From assembly GCA_900618795.1 (NCBI GenBank), contig UYJD01000001.1, positions 1 to 64,000 of the forward strand: a stretch of 64,000 nt of DNA, written 5' to 3'. Positions within the stretch are counted from its first letter, which is position 1. Every line of letters starts with the position of its first letter. The stretch comes from Cyanodermella asteris. Lineage: Eukaryota; Ascomycota; Lecanoromycetes; Ostropales; Stictidaceae. Both the position numbers and the translations under genes were made by a program. Positions 54,897 through 64,000 of the stretch are shown one piece after another. A model generated the notes under the pieces. It was not told the origin of the DNA. It searched no databases and worked only from the letters and a program-made list of their open reading frames with translations.

Positions 54897-57895
54897 ACTG
54901 TAGGCTGCCAAAGCTTGACCGCGCACCAGATGACGGAGAGAACCACGAGGCGACTTCTTGGAGCCGCTAACGTCTTGTTAATTTTGGTGAGAATCGCCCA
55001 GAGCACGCCCGACTATCTCGCACAGGGCGATCAGGCAAACAAAGAACGCCGAGATGAAGGAGCAATGAATTATGCTCTGACAATCAGACTGATGTTGGCA
55101 AGGATTGACCTCACTGATTGGAGATTGGAAGCTCGAGAGGAGGCTGAAAGCGAGACCGTTTATGTGTGGAAGACCATTGAGAATCTGAGAGCGGAGCTCG
55201 CCGCAGGCTGAAGGCCGCTATTTGTGTGTAAGTCAGGGTGATGAGGCTCAACAGACTCGCCAAGTGGTCATCATCGTTGCAAATGGGGATATGTCTCCAA
55301 CTCGGGCGGAATCAGGAGAGGTCGCCATTGGGCTTGTCTTTTTGTTTGGTGAACTGTCGATTGGATGGGAGAGGATCAGCATGCAGCAGGCAAGATTGCC
55401 TCGTGTACGCCTGGGAAATAGTCACTCAGCCATTGCGTATCTTGGGGCAGACTTGCACATAAAAGGGCGTCTTCCTCCCGCTCCATGCTCTTCTCCGTTC
55501 TGTCCGCATTTCACCCATTGCCAGAAGCAGCCAAGTTCAGACGAGCATCAGCGAAGCGTGGCTTCGGAATGAGACGGCTCTCGCGGAGAAGATGTCCTTC
55601 TCGAGGTCATGGAGGTGTGGAGCTTGTTTGATCGACGATTCCGAGCCAACAGCCACCCTCCTTTACCAACGCCAAGAAGGCTATCGTGCAGCAGATTCGC
55701 GGCGCTGACGGCATTGAAGGGAACATCACACATCATATCGACCATGCTAGGTAGAGAATTGTGCTGGAATGCTACCAAAAGCGCCTGAAATCAAGAGGCC
55801 AGAGCGGCTACATAAGGGGCCGCGATTTCTCGTCTTTCCATGTCAGAACAGGTCGCACATTTCGATTGCTCAATGCAAGCAGTACATGCAAACCGCGATA
55901 AGAGAGAATGATCGACTCACGTGCGAGACTAGTAAATTCTGGGCTTCGAGTCCAAAGTGGAGCCTGGAGAGGCGGTTGTCGATTGTGGAGCCGATTGTGG
56001 GTGCACGCAGGCTGGCTGCCGCTCTCATTCTGCAACGGTTCGGGGCGTAGCGCGCCATCGACAAAACCTGCACGAGGGCGGTGCATCCGAACCACTTGCT
56101 TTCGCTGAGATTCCATTGTGGCCGGCGTAATCAGTTGAATGCGGTCGCTGGTTGACGTAAAACGTCCCTGCCCAGGTAGCTTGTGTTCGAGGTGAGCCAT
56201 TCATCTGAGATCTTCGCGCGCTCCGCTGAGGTGATCATTTGAGACGACAGCATTTGGCGGCAGAAACTCGGTGTCGACGTGCAACTGATCAAGGCCATCT
56301 CGAATGCAGATAATTACTGTCTGTGAGGTGGATTTGAGTTGTGCGAACCCCGATCTCAAAGAACTTGGCAACGCCCTTCTTGTTCCACCGGCAGCGCGAG
56401 CTCGAACAATTGTAACTACATGACAACTTCAAATAACGAACTGAGCCAACGACATCACGCACAGCGTCAGCCTGCTCATCTAGGAAAGCATTCCAGCTAT
56501 TGAGTGGGATGATCAGATTTCTCAAATTCTACGGGTACCCAACATGCCCTGGTGTGCGTAACTTAGATAACTGGTCGCCATTCCTGCATAGCACTAAACT
56601 GTAGCACAAATCTTCAAGCACATAATTACGCACCGCAACTTTAACTGCGCTTGTGACATTCTTTTGTTATGAGGGGCATCGTCGTATAGCACCAATCGTC
56701 GGCTACAGGTGTTTCGTAAAAAAAAAATTTCTTTTTTTCTTTCTTTTTTCGCGCTACTGGTGGATTTCTCTTCGTAGGTCCAAACATGCATCACCGGTTG
56801 CCACACATGCTGCACATCCTGCCACAATCACAAGCTCACGTTGAGTCTCACGACACGGAACTATCCGAGTTCTGGCTGTAGAGGGGTTCCGAAAGTCCAT
56901 CGGTCCGGACTGCCTGAGCACTACATAGCTCTGGTCAGATGTGTGGAGGACTGTTCATCCAAAGACTGATAGTACGTAGCTGGACCATCAGTTATGAGTT
57001 CTCATTGCTACTGGAGTTTACGGAGAGCATGAAAATGGAACAATCCGGGTTTCTGAGGAAGGGACGGAATCAGACGCAGACTTTCAGGCTTGAACTCTGC
57101 TGCTCGGGAGGAACTCGCAATGTCGCCCTTAAGGATTGACCTTGAGCAGCATCGAGCAAAAGTGCTTCAAATCGTGCGAGGGAACTGAATCACTCGCAAG
57201 TCTACTCGCTCGCAGGGCTAGGTCTTGCGCAGTTCCGCGGCGCTCAGTATATTGGTTAGATCGAAAATGTATTTCAATGCTTATTCTTTTGACAACTAGC
57301 TACTTCATTATGCGCCTCGGGCTGACCGTGGACGAGAGGGTGGCTATAGTCGTATCCTCCTTACCGACAATCTCGGAACTACATCTTCACGGCCATCAGA
57401 CCAGAATTTGACAAATCCGTCGAATGCGCAAAGGCAACAAACCTCATCACAAACAGTTCATAGGCTGCTTCACGCCTCCAGAGTTTCATAGACGGTGGCC
57501 GTTTCGCTCACGGCTTCCCTGGCGCACAAGTCCGACGTCTCCTTCCTCCAAGGCCTAAACTGCGTCATTTGACGGGTCTGTGGTCTTGCTGGGTGTCTGC
57601 TGTCGACGCTCATTGGGACATGACCGCTTGTCTCCAAAGGCAGGTCCGGACGTCAGCATGTATATTCGTCTTTATACATACTTGGCATCGTCGCGAACTG
57701 GCAGTTACTGTGACTGGCCGTCGGCTACCAGCAGTGTTTTGATATTCCATTGCTGCCAAGAGCCAACCGGTGGTGGCATTGCTCCAATCATGCTGACCGT
57801 ACTGGCAGGAAATGCGAACCGGTTGGCCCGCAAGCTTGATGCGTTTCAACATTTTAAATTGATCCGTCTCTATTCATCATTCTCGTGACATTTTG
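54897..57895. other. 3-kb spacer without a supported gene
   Basis: Short overlapping frames on both strands show no family motif. A poly(A)/poly(T) low-complexity tract lies at about 56718-56748. The minus-strand frame ending at 55808 has an ATG and about 100 codons, but no homology I can name. Confidence 0.4.
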
Positions 57896-59152
57896 CTATC
57901 CGGCACCAACAGGACTTCCCTGATTATCGACCAAGGGTCGAGCTTGATGCTGTGGTTGCTGTTGCGGTGGGCGCATGGGATTTTGTCCCCTTGGCTGACC
58001 TGTCATTGGGTCCAAATTCGGCGCGTACTCGGGGAATAGAGTCCTCAATTTCGTATACAAGTCTTGCAGCTGCTCTAGGGTTTCGGGAGGAGTTTGGTAA
58101 CCCTGCGGCCAACCAGCAGGAAGCTGCATAATCAAAGGCCATTTTGGGCGCCTGCCCTGATTCGAGCCGGTCAAGTATCCTATATTTGCTTGCAATGGCC
58201 GTGTGACAGACTGCATCGCCGTCGTGACCTTCAGGCCTCCGCCGTTGGCGTTGGGCTGTGATGGAGATTGCGTCCCATTTGTACCCTCATTAATCTCACC
58301 AGCGGTTGGCGACTGCTGTCCACCCGTGTGTGATTTTCCCTGTGTCTGTAGATCCAACGCCAACTTGATCAGGATAGTGTTTATTTCAAGGAGTGTCTCT
58401 ATCCTCTGGCTGTTCTTGGGATCGGGCACGGTCCCATTCTGGTCAGGCGGGCCCATTGGTGACTTCTGTGGCTGCGTCGACTGGTCGACATGTGGCGCGT
58501 TCTGGGGTATAGGCTGGTTGGGAGGCATTTGATTCATATTATTGCCCTGAGGCATGGTAGGGGTTCCAGGCCCGCTCATGTTGACTGGAGGGCCCTGCAT
58601 CTGCGATGGAGGTCTATTGGGTGTGCCCTGCGGATGAGGCGAAACGGATGCCATCTGCGGGTTCATACCGACGGGAAACTGCGCGTCTGGTCACATTCGT
58701 TAGCTTTGAGGTGGCACACGGACTCTGAGACGGTCCACCTGTCTCGGGACGCAAGGAAACGTACTGTTATTGCGCATCGCCTGCTGCTGGATGTGTTGCT
58801 GCTGCTGCATCGCTTGCATTGTAGCACCCATGGGCCCTGATGAGGGCGGTGGCATGCCCCCGAACCCTCCCATTGGGCTTTGCTGCCCCGGATGGCCCAT
58901 ATGTCCTTGTCCCTGTGGCATCTGGCCCATCGGCGATGGTCTGCGCTGCTGTTGAAACTGCGGATTGAGGTGCTGGTTCTGGTTGAAGCCGCCTTGTTGT
59001 TGCATGTTCATTCTTTGTTGCTCCTGTTGCAGGTAGGCCTGCCGCATCTGGGCCTGTATCTGACGATTCTGAGCCATGGGATTTTGCTGAGCAGCAAGCT
59101 GTCTCTGGTACACGGCCTGCTGCTGCTCAGGTGTAAGCTGTGCGGGATTCAT
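57896..59152 (-). CDS. SS18/SSXT-like Gln-rich protein (putative chromatin-remodelling subunit)
   Basis: Two exons, 59152-58765 and 58686-57896, with a 78-nt intron; 392 residues. The first 130 residues are very Gln/Met/Pro-rich (MNPAQLTPEQQQAVYQRQLA onward, with QQQQHIQQQAMRNN at the end). The middle is Pro/Asn/Gly-rich. A helix at about residues 224-250, RIETLLEINTILIKLALDLQ, resembles the SSXT N-terminal helix of human SS18 and its fungal counterparts, which bind SWI/SNF complexes. The last 100 residues hold a more ordered segment (WPLIMQLPAGWPQGYQTPPE, then LEQLQDLYTKLRTLFPEYAP). I infer a nuclear co-activator role. The order differs from animal SS18, where the helix is at the N-terminus. 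No other domain is seen. Confidence 0.65.
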
Positions 59153-60543
59153 GGTTGAGGGATCTCGAGCGCCCGCTCGTGAGCACGCGTATAGACGCGA
59201 CGTGTGCTGGGGACAGGTTAGGCCCTCGCTAAATACATTGGCTCGGGCATGCGCCAACAGGCTTGATGACTAGTACGTGCGTGTGACCCTGCGCCGGGAT
59301 TATTCTGGCTGGTAGGGAGCGATATACAGAGTCGTTGGGAAAAGGTAGCACCTCGAGATGTGAGGGCGACTTGCTTGGTTTCAGCCGCCTGCGGAGTTCA
59401 GTCCGGGCCAAACTTCAGCATCGTTGCCTTCCATTGCTCTGCTGACTTCCACTTCCCAACTCCCACGTGGCATTGATGGTCGCCCGCCAGAGCGATAGGC
59501 GTATCGCAGTGCACGATCGGATCGGAGTGTCTTTGAAGCCGTCTATGCTCTGCTCGAGCCTTGGAAGGACATCTCAACATGAGTCCTGCCCGCCGCCTGC
59601 GGCGCAAAGGCCAACGCATGGGAAGAATCAGATTTAGTGAGCTAGGAATCTGGGCCACCATTGGATCAGAGCGATGAAAACTAAAAAATCAAGTCTACGT
59701 AGAATCCAACCGCTGACGTGGACTCGAACAGGTTTAAGTGGGGTACTTGTCTCTTTTCAAGCATGCGGAGCAAAAGGCTAGTTTGCGGCCATCCCTATCT
59801 TTTTTTTTTTTTTTTTTCATGATTTGTGCCTTTTGCTGTATGAGCATCGGCGCATAGAGCCACGACCCGATGTGCCAAATCCACATGAGCATTTGTGGAA
59901 TTTTCGTTTTCACACAATCCGGACACGCAAGGCTGAGGTTGAAACACAGTCAAGCGCCGACTGATGATGCTGAGCATATGTTCGGGTTGGACTCATACTC
60001 GAGAACTCCACCCTGCATGATGCGGGATTTGGCACATCAATGTGCTCCAAATTCGCCTTCATGTATGCTTGCGACGAAGCCTATTTTTGTGGAGATCCTT
60101 TCTTGCTTGCAAACCGTTTCCAGCCCCTGCGTTCTGATTAGCATGATCGGCCTCAAGCTTGCGGTGTACAGATGCTCATCTCTGTGCAAAACTCACTGTC
60201 TGTCAAAATCCAAGTCATATTTATGTCCTGGGCACTTCTCTATCATCAATTGGGGCGTGTTCTGTCATGTGTGATCTCTTACTGCAATGCACGCGTCGTG
60301 ACATATGTGCTTGTGGTCCGGGCGGGTCTGCGCAATATGAACGTTCAGCAGTCGCGTCAACCTAAGATCCGGTCACATGTTTCAGGGGATGGTCTAGGGG
60401 ACAGTGGTACACGCAGGTCACGCACTTGAACTTAAGCGCAGTCCTTCAACGGCCTAGCCTGGCCTTTGTTAAGGCACTTACAAGAGACCAATTTTCTTGT
60501 CATGGCATCGCTCGTCATCCCGTCCTTCGCTCAGCCGAATGCA
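59153..60543. other. intergenic spacer
   Basis: About 1.4 kb between the SSXT-like gene and the first lectin-like relic. It contains a run of 18 T (59800-59817). Short plus-strand frames at 59870-60430 lack any family motif. Confidence 0.4.
59800..59817 (+). repeat. poly(T) tract, 18 nt
   Basis: A pure run of 18 T on the plus strand. Such tracts are common in fungal spacers and prone to length change. It has no visible link to a gene. Confidence 0.9.
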
Positions 60544-61983
60544 ATGGATCAGCGTCTTAGCATGCATCCCCCTCCCGACCACGAGGGCCTTCAAGTGTGC
60601 GAGGAATCTTGAGGTCTACAGGTCGCTCCTCATCCCCGATATGGAGAGCTCAAAGAGGTCAACAAAGAGGCGGAAGGACTTGAAATGGTGCCGAGACCTC
60701 CCGGTGAGGATTCTGACAAGGAGGCTGTATTTCTGGGACTACCACCCCGGAATCTCCCAGCAATGCTAGCGCGCATAAGAAGAGTATGGTTCATTGTTGC
60801 GATCACAATCGTGTCGCTCGTCATAGCAGCAGTCGTGAGTGGCGTCCTTGGCAGCAAAAAGTCGCCGACAGCTGCAAGCCCTTCTTCAAGTCCTCTTCTT
60901 CCGACGAACACGACGGCGCACCCAACTCCTGTTCTCGTCCTAGCAACACAACAGACCCGAATTACGTACCAGGTCCGCGAGTCAGGTCGAAGATTGGGAC
61001 CTGGAATGGGACTAGAATAGCATTGATCGAGACACCGCACGTATTGGTCGGTCGATCTGTCGACGAAACCTCACAATGGTAATACACACCTCTTCTGGGA
61101 CTCAGACTAGCTGTTGCTGACCTTGCCAGCAAATGTGTCTTTCAAGATTGGAATGGGCAAGTTCAAATTCTCAGTTTTGACTTTGATTCCGTAGCTGGGA
61201 ACATTTCCTCGTGCAGCGTTGATGGCATCGTTCTTGGCAACTCAGGCCCTTTTGTTAGAATGGGAACACCCTTGGTAGCTGACGGAGATTTCTTGTCCTC
61301 AGATTTCATCACACACGTTGTTTACATTAACGACTCGGGCGTACCGGGCGACTTTCATATCTGGCCCAATATATCTACGACTGCTGATGGGGGCTTGACA
61401 GAGATAGCGAAGGGCAGAAACGTATCGGTCCCTTCCGATAATCGGGCTGCTATGTACTTCCGGCAGCAATCCGGTGCTACCACGCTTTACGTTGGCGGCA
61501 GTGATGGCCATTTCCACACGTATATGTACAATACTATTGCGAGAAACTGGTCAGCAACGAAGCCGATCACCATCCCAGATGACTGGATATATGGTGGAAT
61601 CTCGATCGATGTAGATGATCCCACGAATATGAATCCGAACGCGACCCTATTGACGACAGATCAACAAGGACGAATCACAGCCTGGCAGCAACTGAGTGGA
61701 GCTACCCAATGGACGAACATATCAACAGACAGCTATCGGACGCTTGTTAACACTTTGCACTCAACTACCGTGTTCGCAGCATCGGATGGCGGGCTCAGCG
61801 CGCTCCCGGGGCCTGTTGTCGCGTCAGAAGCTATAAACCTCGAGGCGCATCTTTCAACGCTCAAGCTGAAGTGCCCGCCCATCGCACCCTGCATGAATCT
61901 GGATGCTCCAATGCATCTCCAATGCCCCTTCATAGCGTCAGCCCCCCGGCACACAACCATCACAATCTGCCTGAGCTTGGCAG
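60544..61983 (+). pseudogene. fucose-lectin-like type II membrane protein, copy 1 (broken)
   Basis: The locus starts at ATG 60544 (MDQRLSMHPPPDHEGLQV), as in a family of fungal membrane proteins with EGLQVV-type repeats. A cytosolic part (GLEMVPRPPGEDSDKEAVFL) and one transmembrane helix (RVWFIVAITIVSLVIAAVV) follow, then a Ser/Pro/Thr stalk and a lectin-like beta-propeller. The propeller shows SKIGTWNGTRIAL, DFHIWPN, ATTLYVGGSDGHFHTY and RITAWQQLSGATQW. The fold resembles the fucose-specific lectins of Aleuria type. The coding frame is interrupted more than once, although one open stretch of over 200 codons remains and an intron with GTAATA...CCAG is plausible near 61080. It looks like a recent loss. 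The intact family is usually 350-420 residues. Confidence 0.55.
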
Positions 61984-62159
61984 CCACAATGTACTGCCGT
62001 CACAAAGCTCGACCATTTCAAATTGGGAATGCACTGTCAGTACAGCCATGTCCATGAAGAACATGCGCGTCCTTGAAGATCTCGCGCGAGGCCCGGGTGT
62101 TCCTGATGTTTTGTTTGAATTCACCCTCTTGCAGATATTCTTGGTGCGCAAAGGGATTC

Positions 62160-63318
62160 ATGGTGGTCGACCATGCCGGCAATATCGCCATGGTCACTTA
62201 GCCCGATTCTGAATACCTTCAAGTTGTTCCGCAACAGGACTTTGCAGGATTGTAAGTCAACCCGGGCGCGTATCGCGGCGAGTTCAAGGAGATTAGCAGA
62301 GAGAGCGAAGGGCTTGAAAAGGTCGTTCCACCATCAGATCGCGACGCTGGAAAAGAGGCACCGGTTTCGAAGCACATCATCATCAACGTTCCAGCTTCTC
62401 TGAACCGAAGAGGAAGGAGAGTGCTGGTTGCCGTCATCAATCGAACCAGCAACTCTATCCGGTGGCCTTCGTGGACAGAGGAGGGATCCTCAATGACGTC
62501 CTGGTATCCGAAAATGGCACCCAGGGCGGCAAACTGAATCAACTGAACATCAGATTGCCTCTGGATAATTCGCCCTCGATATTCCTGTTTCCTGCATACT
62601 TCAATGCGTCAATACTGTTTGCTGCTGGCGCCGATGGTTCAATCTCGCTGTATGAGTATAACACGCTGCCGAGACACTGGTCGAAATCCTCAACTTCTCC
62701 GCTCGAAGGAGCATGGGCTTATGGGTGGGGGGGAGGTTTAGGCTATTACAGCGCAGTTTCGATCTTTACGGGAACGCCGAACGGTCGCATACGAGGCTGG
62801 AAGCCAAAAGGCCCCGACGACACTTCATCAGAAGGCCACCCTCACTAGTTCGGACCAAGGCTGGCCGACGCGTCAACATTTGTCAATACGTCAATGGCAC
62901 TTGGCCGAACGTATACCGGCGCATCTGACGAGGATACCAATGTGGGTCCCATACGGCTGTTCTTTGCGAATGCTGAAGGCAAGTTGGCGTCAAATCAATC
63001 CTTGGTACATGACTGGCTTCTGAGCCCGGCCGGTTTTGGACCTACGAGGCCTTGCCACGGAGTGTTTCAATCATGCAAGGAAGCGACCTGAGCATCATTC
63101 AGAACCCAGGCAGTGCCCTGGGTTATAATCTGGTAAGTGGTTCCCACTGGCCCGAGCACCTCCAAGCTGACACGCTCCGACGGATCTTCTACCAAGACCA
63201 TGGCAAGTTCCTGGCTTGGGATGCTCTCAACGATACTGACCACAGGTTGCGGAACTCTGGACAGCTCGTTTCCAATAGCACCGGCAGTTGGAACATGGTC
63301 TGGGACACGAGACACTGA
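62160..63318 (+). pseudogene. fucose-lectin-like type II membrane protein, copy 2 (broken)
   Basis: A second relic of the same family in tandem, about 180 nt after the first. The start region carries EYLQVVPQQDFAGL and GLEKVVPPSDRDAGKEAPVS, which parallels copy 1. Lectin-like propeller pieces follow: NASILFAAGADGSISLYEYN, SIFTGTPNGRIRGWKP, then LGYNLVSGSHWPEHLQAD and RIFYQDHGKFLAWD. The transmembrane helix is not visible and the frame is broken in several places, so this copy seems older or more damaged than copy 1. Both copies have the same orientation, which fits a local duplication followed by decay. No host function can be assigned. Confidence 0.5.
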
Positions 63319-63630
63319 ATTATGTAGTTGGAAACCTCATCACGCTCTGAAACAAGCTGAAACGCAAAGCTGCACAGGAGCAACCGCTAAAGAATGCGTT
63401 ACATGAGAGTCCCAGGCTGGCAAAAAAAGAAAGATGCACGACTGCGACAAATTGATTGGCTGATTGCGAGCAAATCAGATAATGCTGAATTCATGTAGCG
63501 ATGCGGCCAGCGACCAGCGGCCAACAGAGGGCGGTGCAGTAAGCAGCGCAACTTCAAAAAGAGATATCGTACATATTGCGAAGGCATCAAACCCCGCCAG
63601 ATCATACAAGCCAGGCCAGCTAGAGAATAA
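63319..63630. other. convergent 3' spacer
   Basis: About 310 nt between the end of lectin-like copy 2 and the stop of the gene running off the window. It holds the 3' ends only; no other feature is seen. Confidence 0.4.
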
Positions 63631-64000
63631 TCATACAGCTTTTCTCGGTATCATCTTCCCCCAAACCTTTTCGTGCGCCTGCGATATCAGGTCGTCCAGC
63701 CCCTCCGAGGTGCGGCTGTACACCTCGGCATCATCGTCGATTAGCAAATGCAGGTCCTCGCTCTCCGGTTTCAGCCTTATGCCGTTGCCCGCTTTGGGAT
63801 AGGGCAAGATGTCCTCGTCGTCGTTTCCTTTCCTGATTTTCCCGGTTACGCGATATGCGTCCTTTCCGAAGAGCTTAAGCGCCGGGTTCAGGCTGTAAGC
63901 GTGCAGGATCATGCTCACGAGCTCGTCCTTGTCCAGCCGTGACAGATAGTACTTCTTCTCGGCCAATGACAGCCCCGTACCTTCGGTCCTGACTTTGTTC
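63631..64000 (-). CDS. C-terminal part of an unrecognised protein (gene continues beyond the window)
   Basis: An open frame enters at the window edge and ends at 63631, about 122 codons. It reads KVRTEGTGLSLAEKKYYLSR, then DKDELVSMILHAYSLNPALK, KDAYRVTGKIRKGNDDEDIL and ends VWGKMIPRKAV. The ATG is not in the window. The codon pattern and charged, helix-rich sequence look like a genuine gene, but I recognise no family. The segment LDKDELVSMILHAYSLNPAL could be a helical interaction motif. It converges on the lectin-like relics. Confidence 0.55.
   Translation of the reverse strand, partial: NKVRTEGTGLSLAEKKYYLSRLDKDELVSMILHAYSLNPALKLFGKDAYRVTGKIRKGNDDEDILPYPKAGNGIRLKPESEDLHLLIDDDAEVYSRTSEGLDDLISQAHEKVWGKMIPRKAV

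Noticed and set aside
55808-56200. Minus-strand frame of about 130 codons
   Set aside because: No family motif, no splice support and a low-complexity basic composition.
59730-59760. Sequence resembling a tRNA T-arm (TTCGAGTCC on the minus strand)
   Set aside because: No matching acceptor or anticodon arm could be folded around it.

Overview
This window is nuclear DNA of a filamentous ascomycete (Pezizomycotina, most likely Dothideomycetes). Genes carry 37-78 nt introns with GT...AG ends and CTAAC/CTGAC-like branch sites. Several encoded families are typical of that group: an LSD1-type demethylase with a C-terminal HMG box, Zn2Cys6 regulators, F-box proteins with a Cys-rich insert, and type II membrane lectin-like proteins. 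Genes are monocistronic, on both strands and separated by AT-neutral spacers. I see no convincing transposon, CRISPR array, rRNA or tRNA.

Layout. 0-14.8 kb: a partial SET-domain gene, a secreted intradiol dioxygenase, a MetE-fold protein, a BAX-inhibitor family protein, a LAG1 ceramide synthase, an F-box protein, a ferroportin-type exporter with one suspected frame break, and a small conserved protein. 15-25 kb is a dense housekeeping block: LSD1-like demethylase, actin-capping protein beta, a small unknown protein, an FAHD1-type acylpyruvase, a PflX-like radical SAM protein and a DUF1993 protein. 27-41 kb: a DUF2306 membrane protein, an amidoligase-family enzyme, a decayed Zn2Cys6 regulator, Tel2, COQ6 and ALG12. 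The last two are tail to tail with 32 nt between their stop codons.

41.1-48.3 kb is a 7 kb stretch in which I recognise no gene. It holds several copies of a short TATA-like element. 48-59 kb: ERG10-type acetyl-CoA acetyltransferase, a soluble fumarate reductase fused to cytochrome b5, a Gln-rich unknown protein and an SS18/SSXT-like Q-rich protein. 60.5-63.3 kb holds two adjacent broken copies of a membrane-anchored fucose-lectin-like gene. The window ends inside an unrecognised gene.

Most genes are unrelated housekeeping functions: sterol precursor supply, ubiquinone, N-glycan and ceramide synthesis, telomere/PIKK maintenance and chromatin. I see no biosynthetic cluster. The most unusual points are a 39-bp exact tandem duplication that copies the COQ6 start codon and creates tandem upstream ORFs, the amidoligase next to a dying regulator, the disrupted ferroportin and SET genes, and the gene-poor block with recurring TATA-like motifs. 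All gene models are read by eye from splice signals and family motifs. No database search was run.
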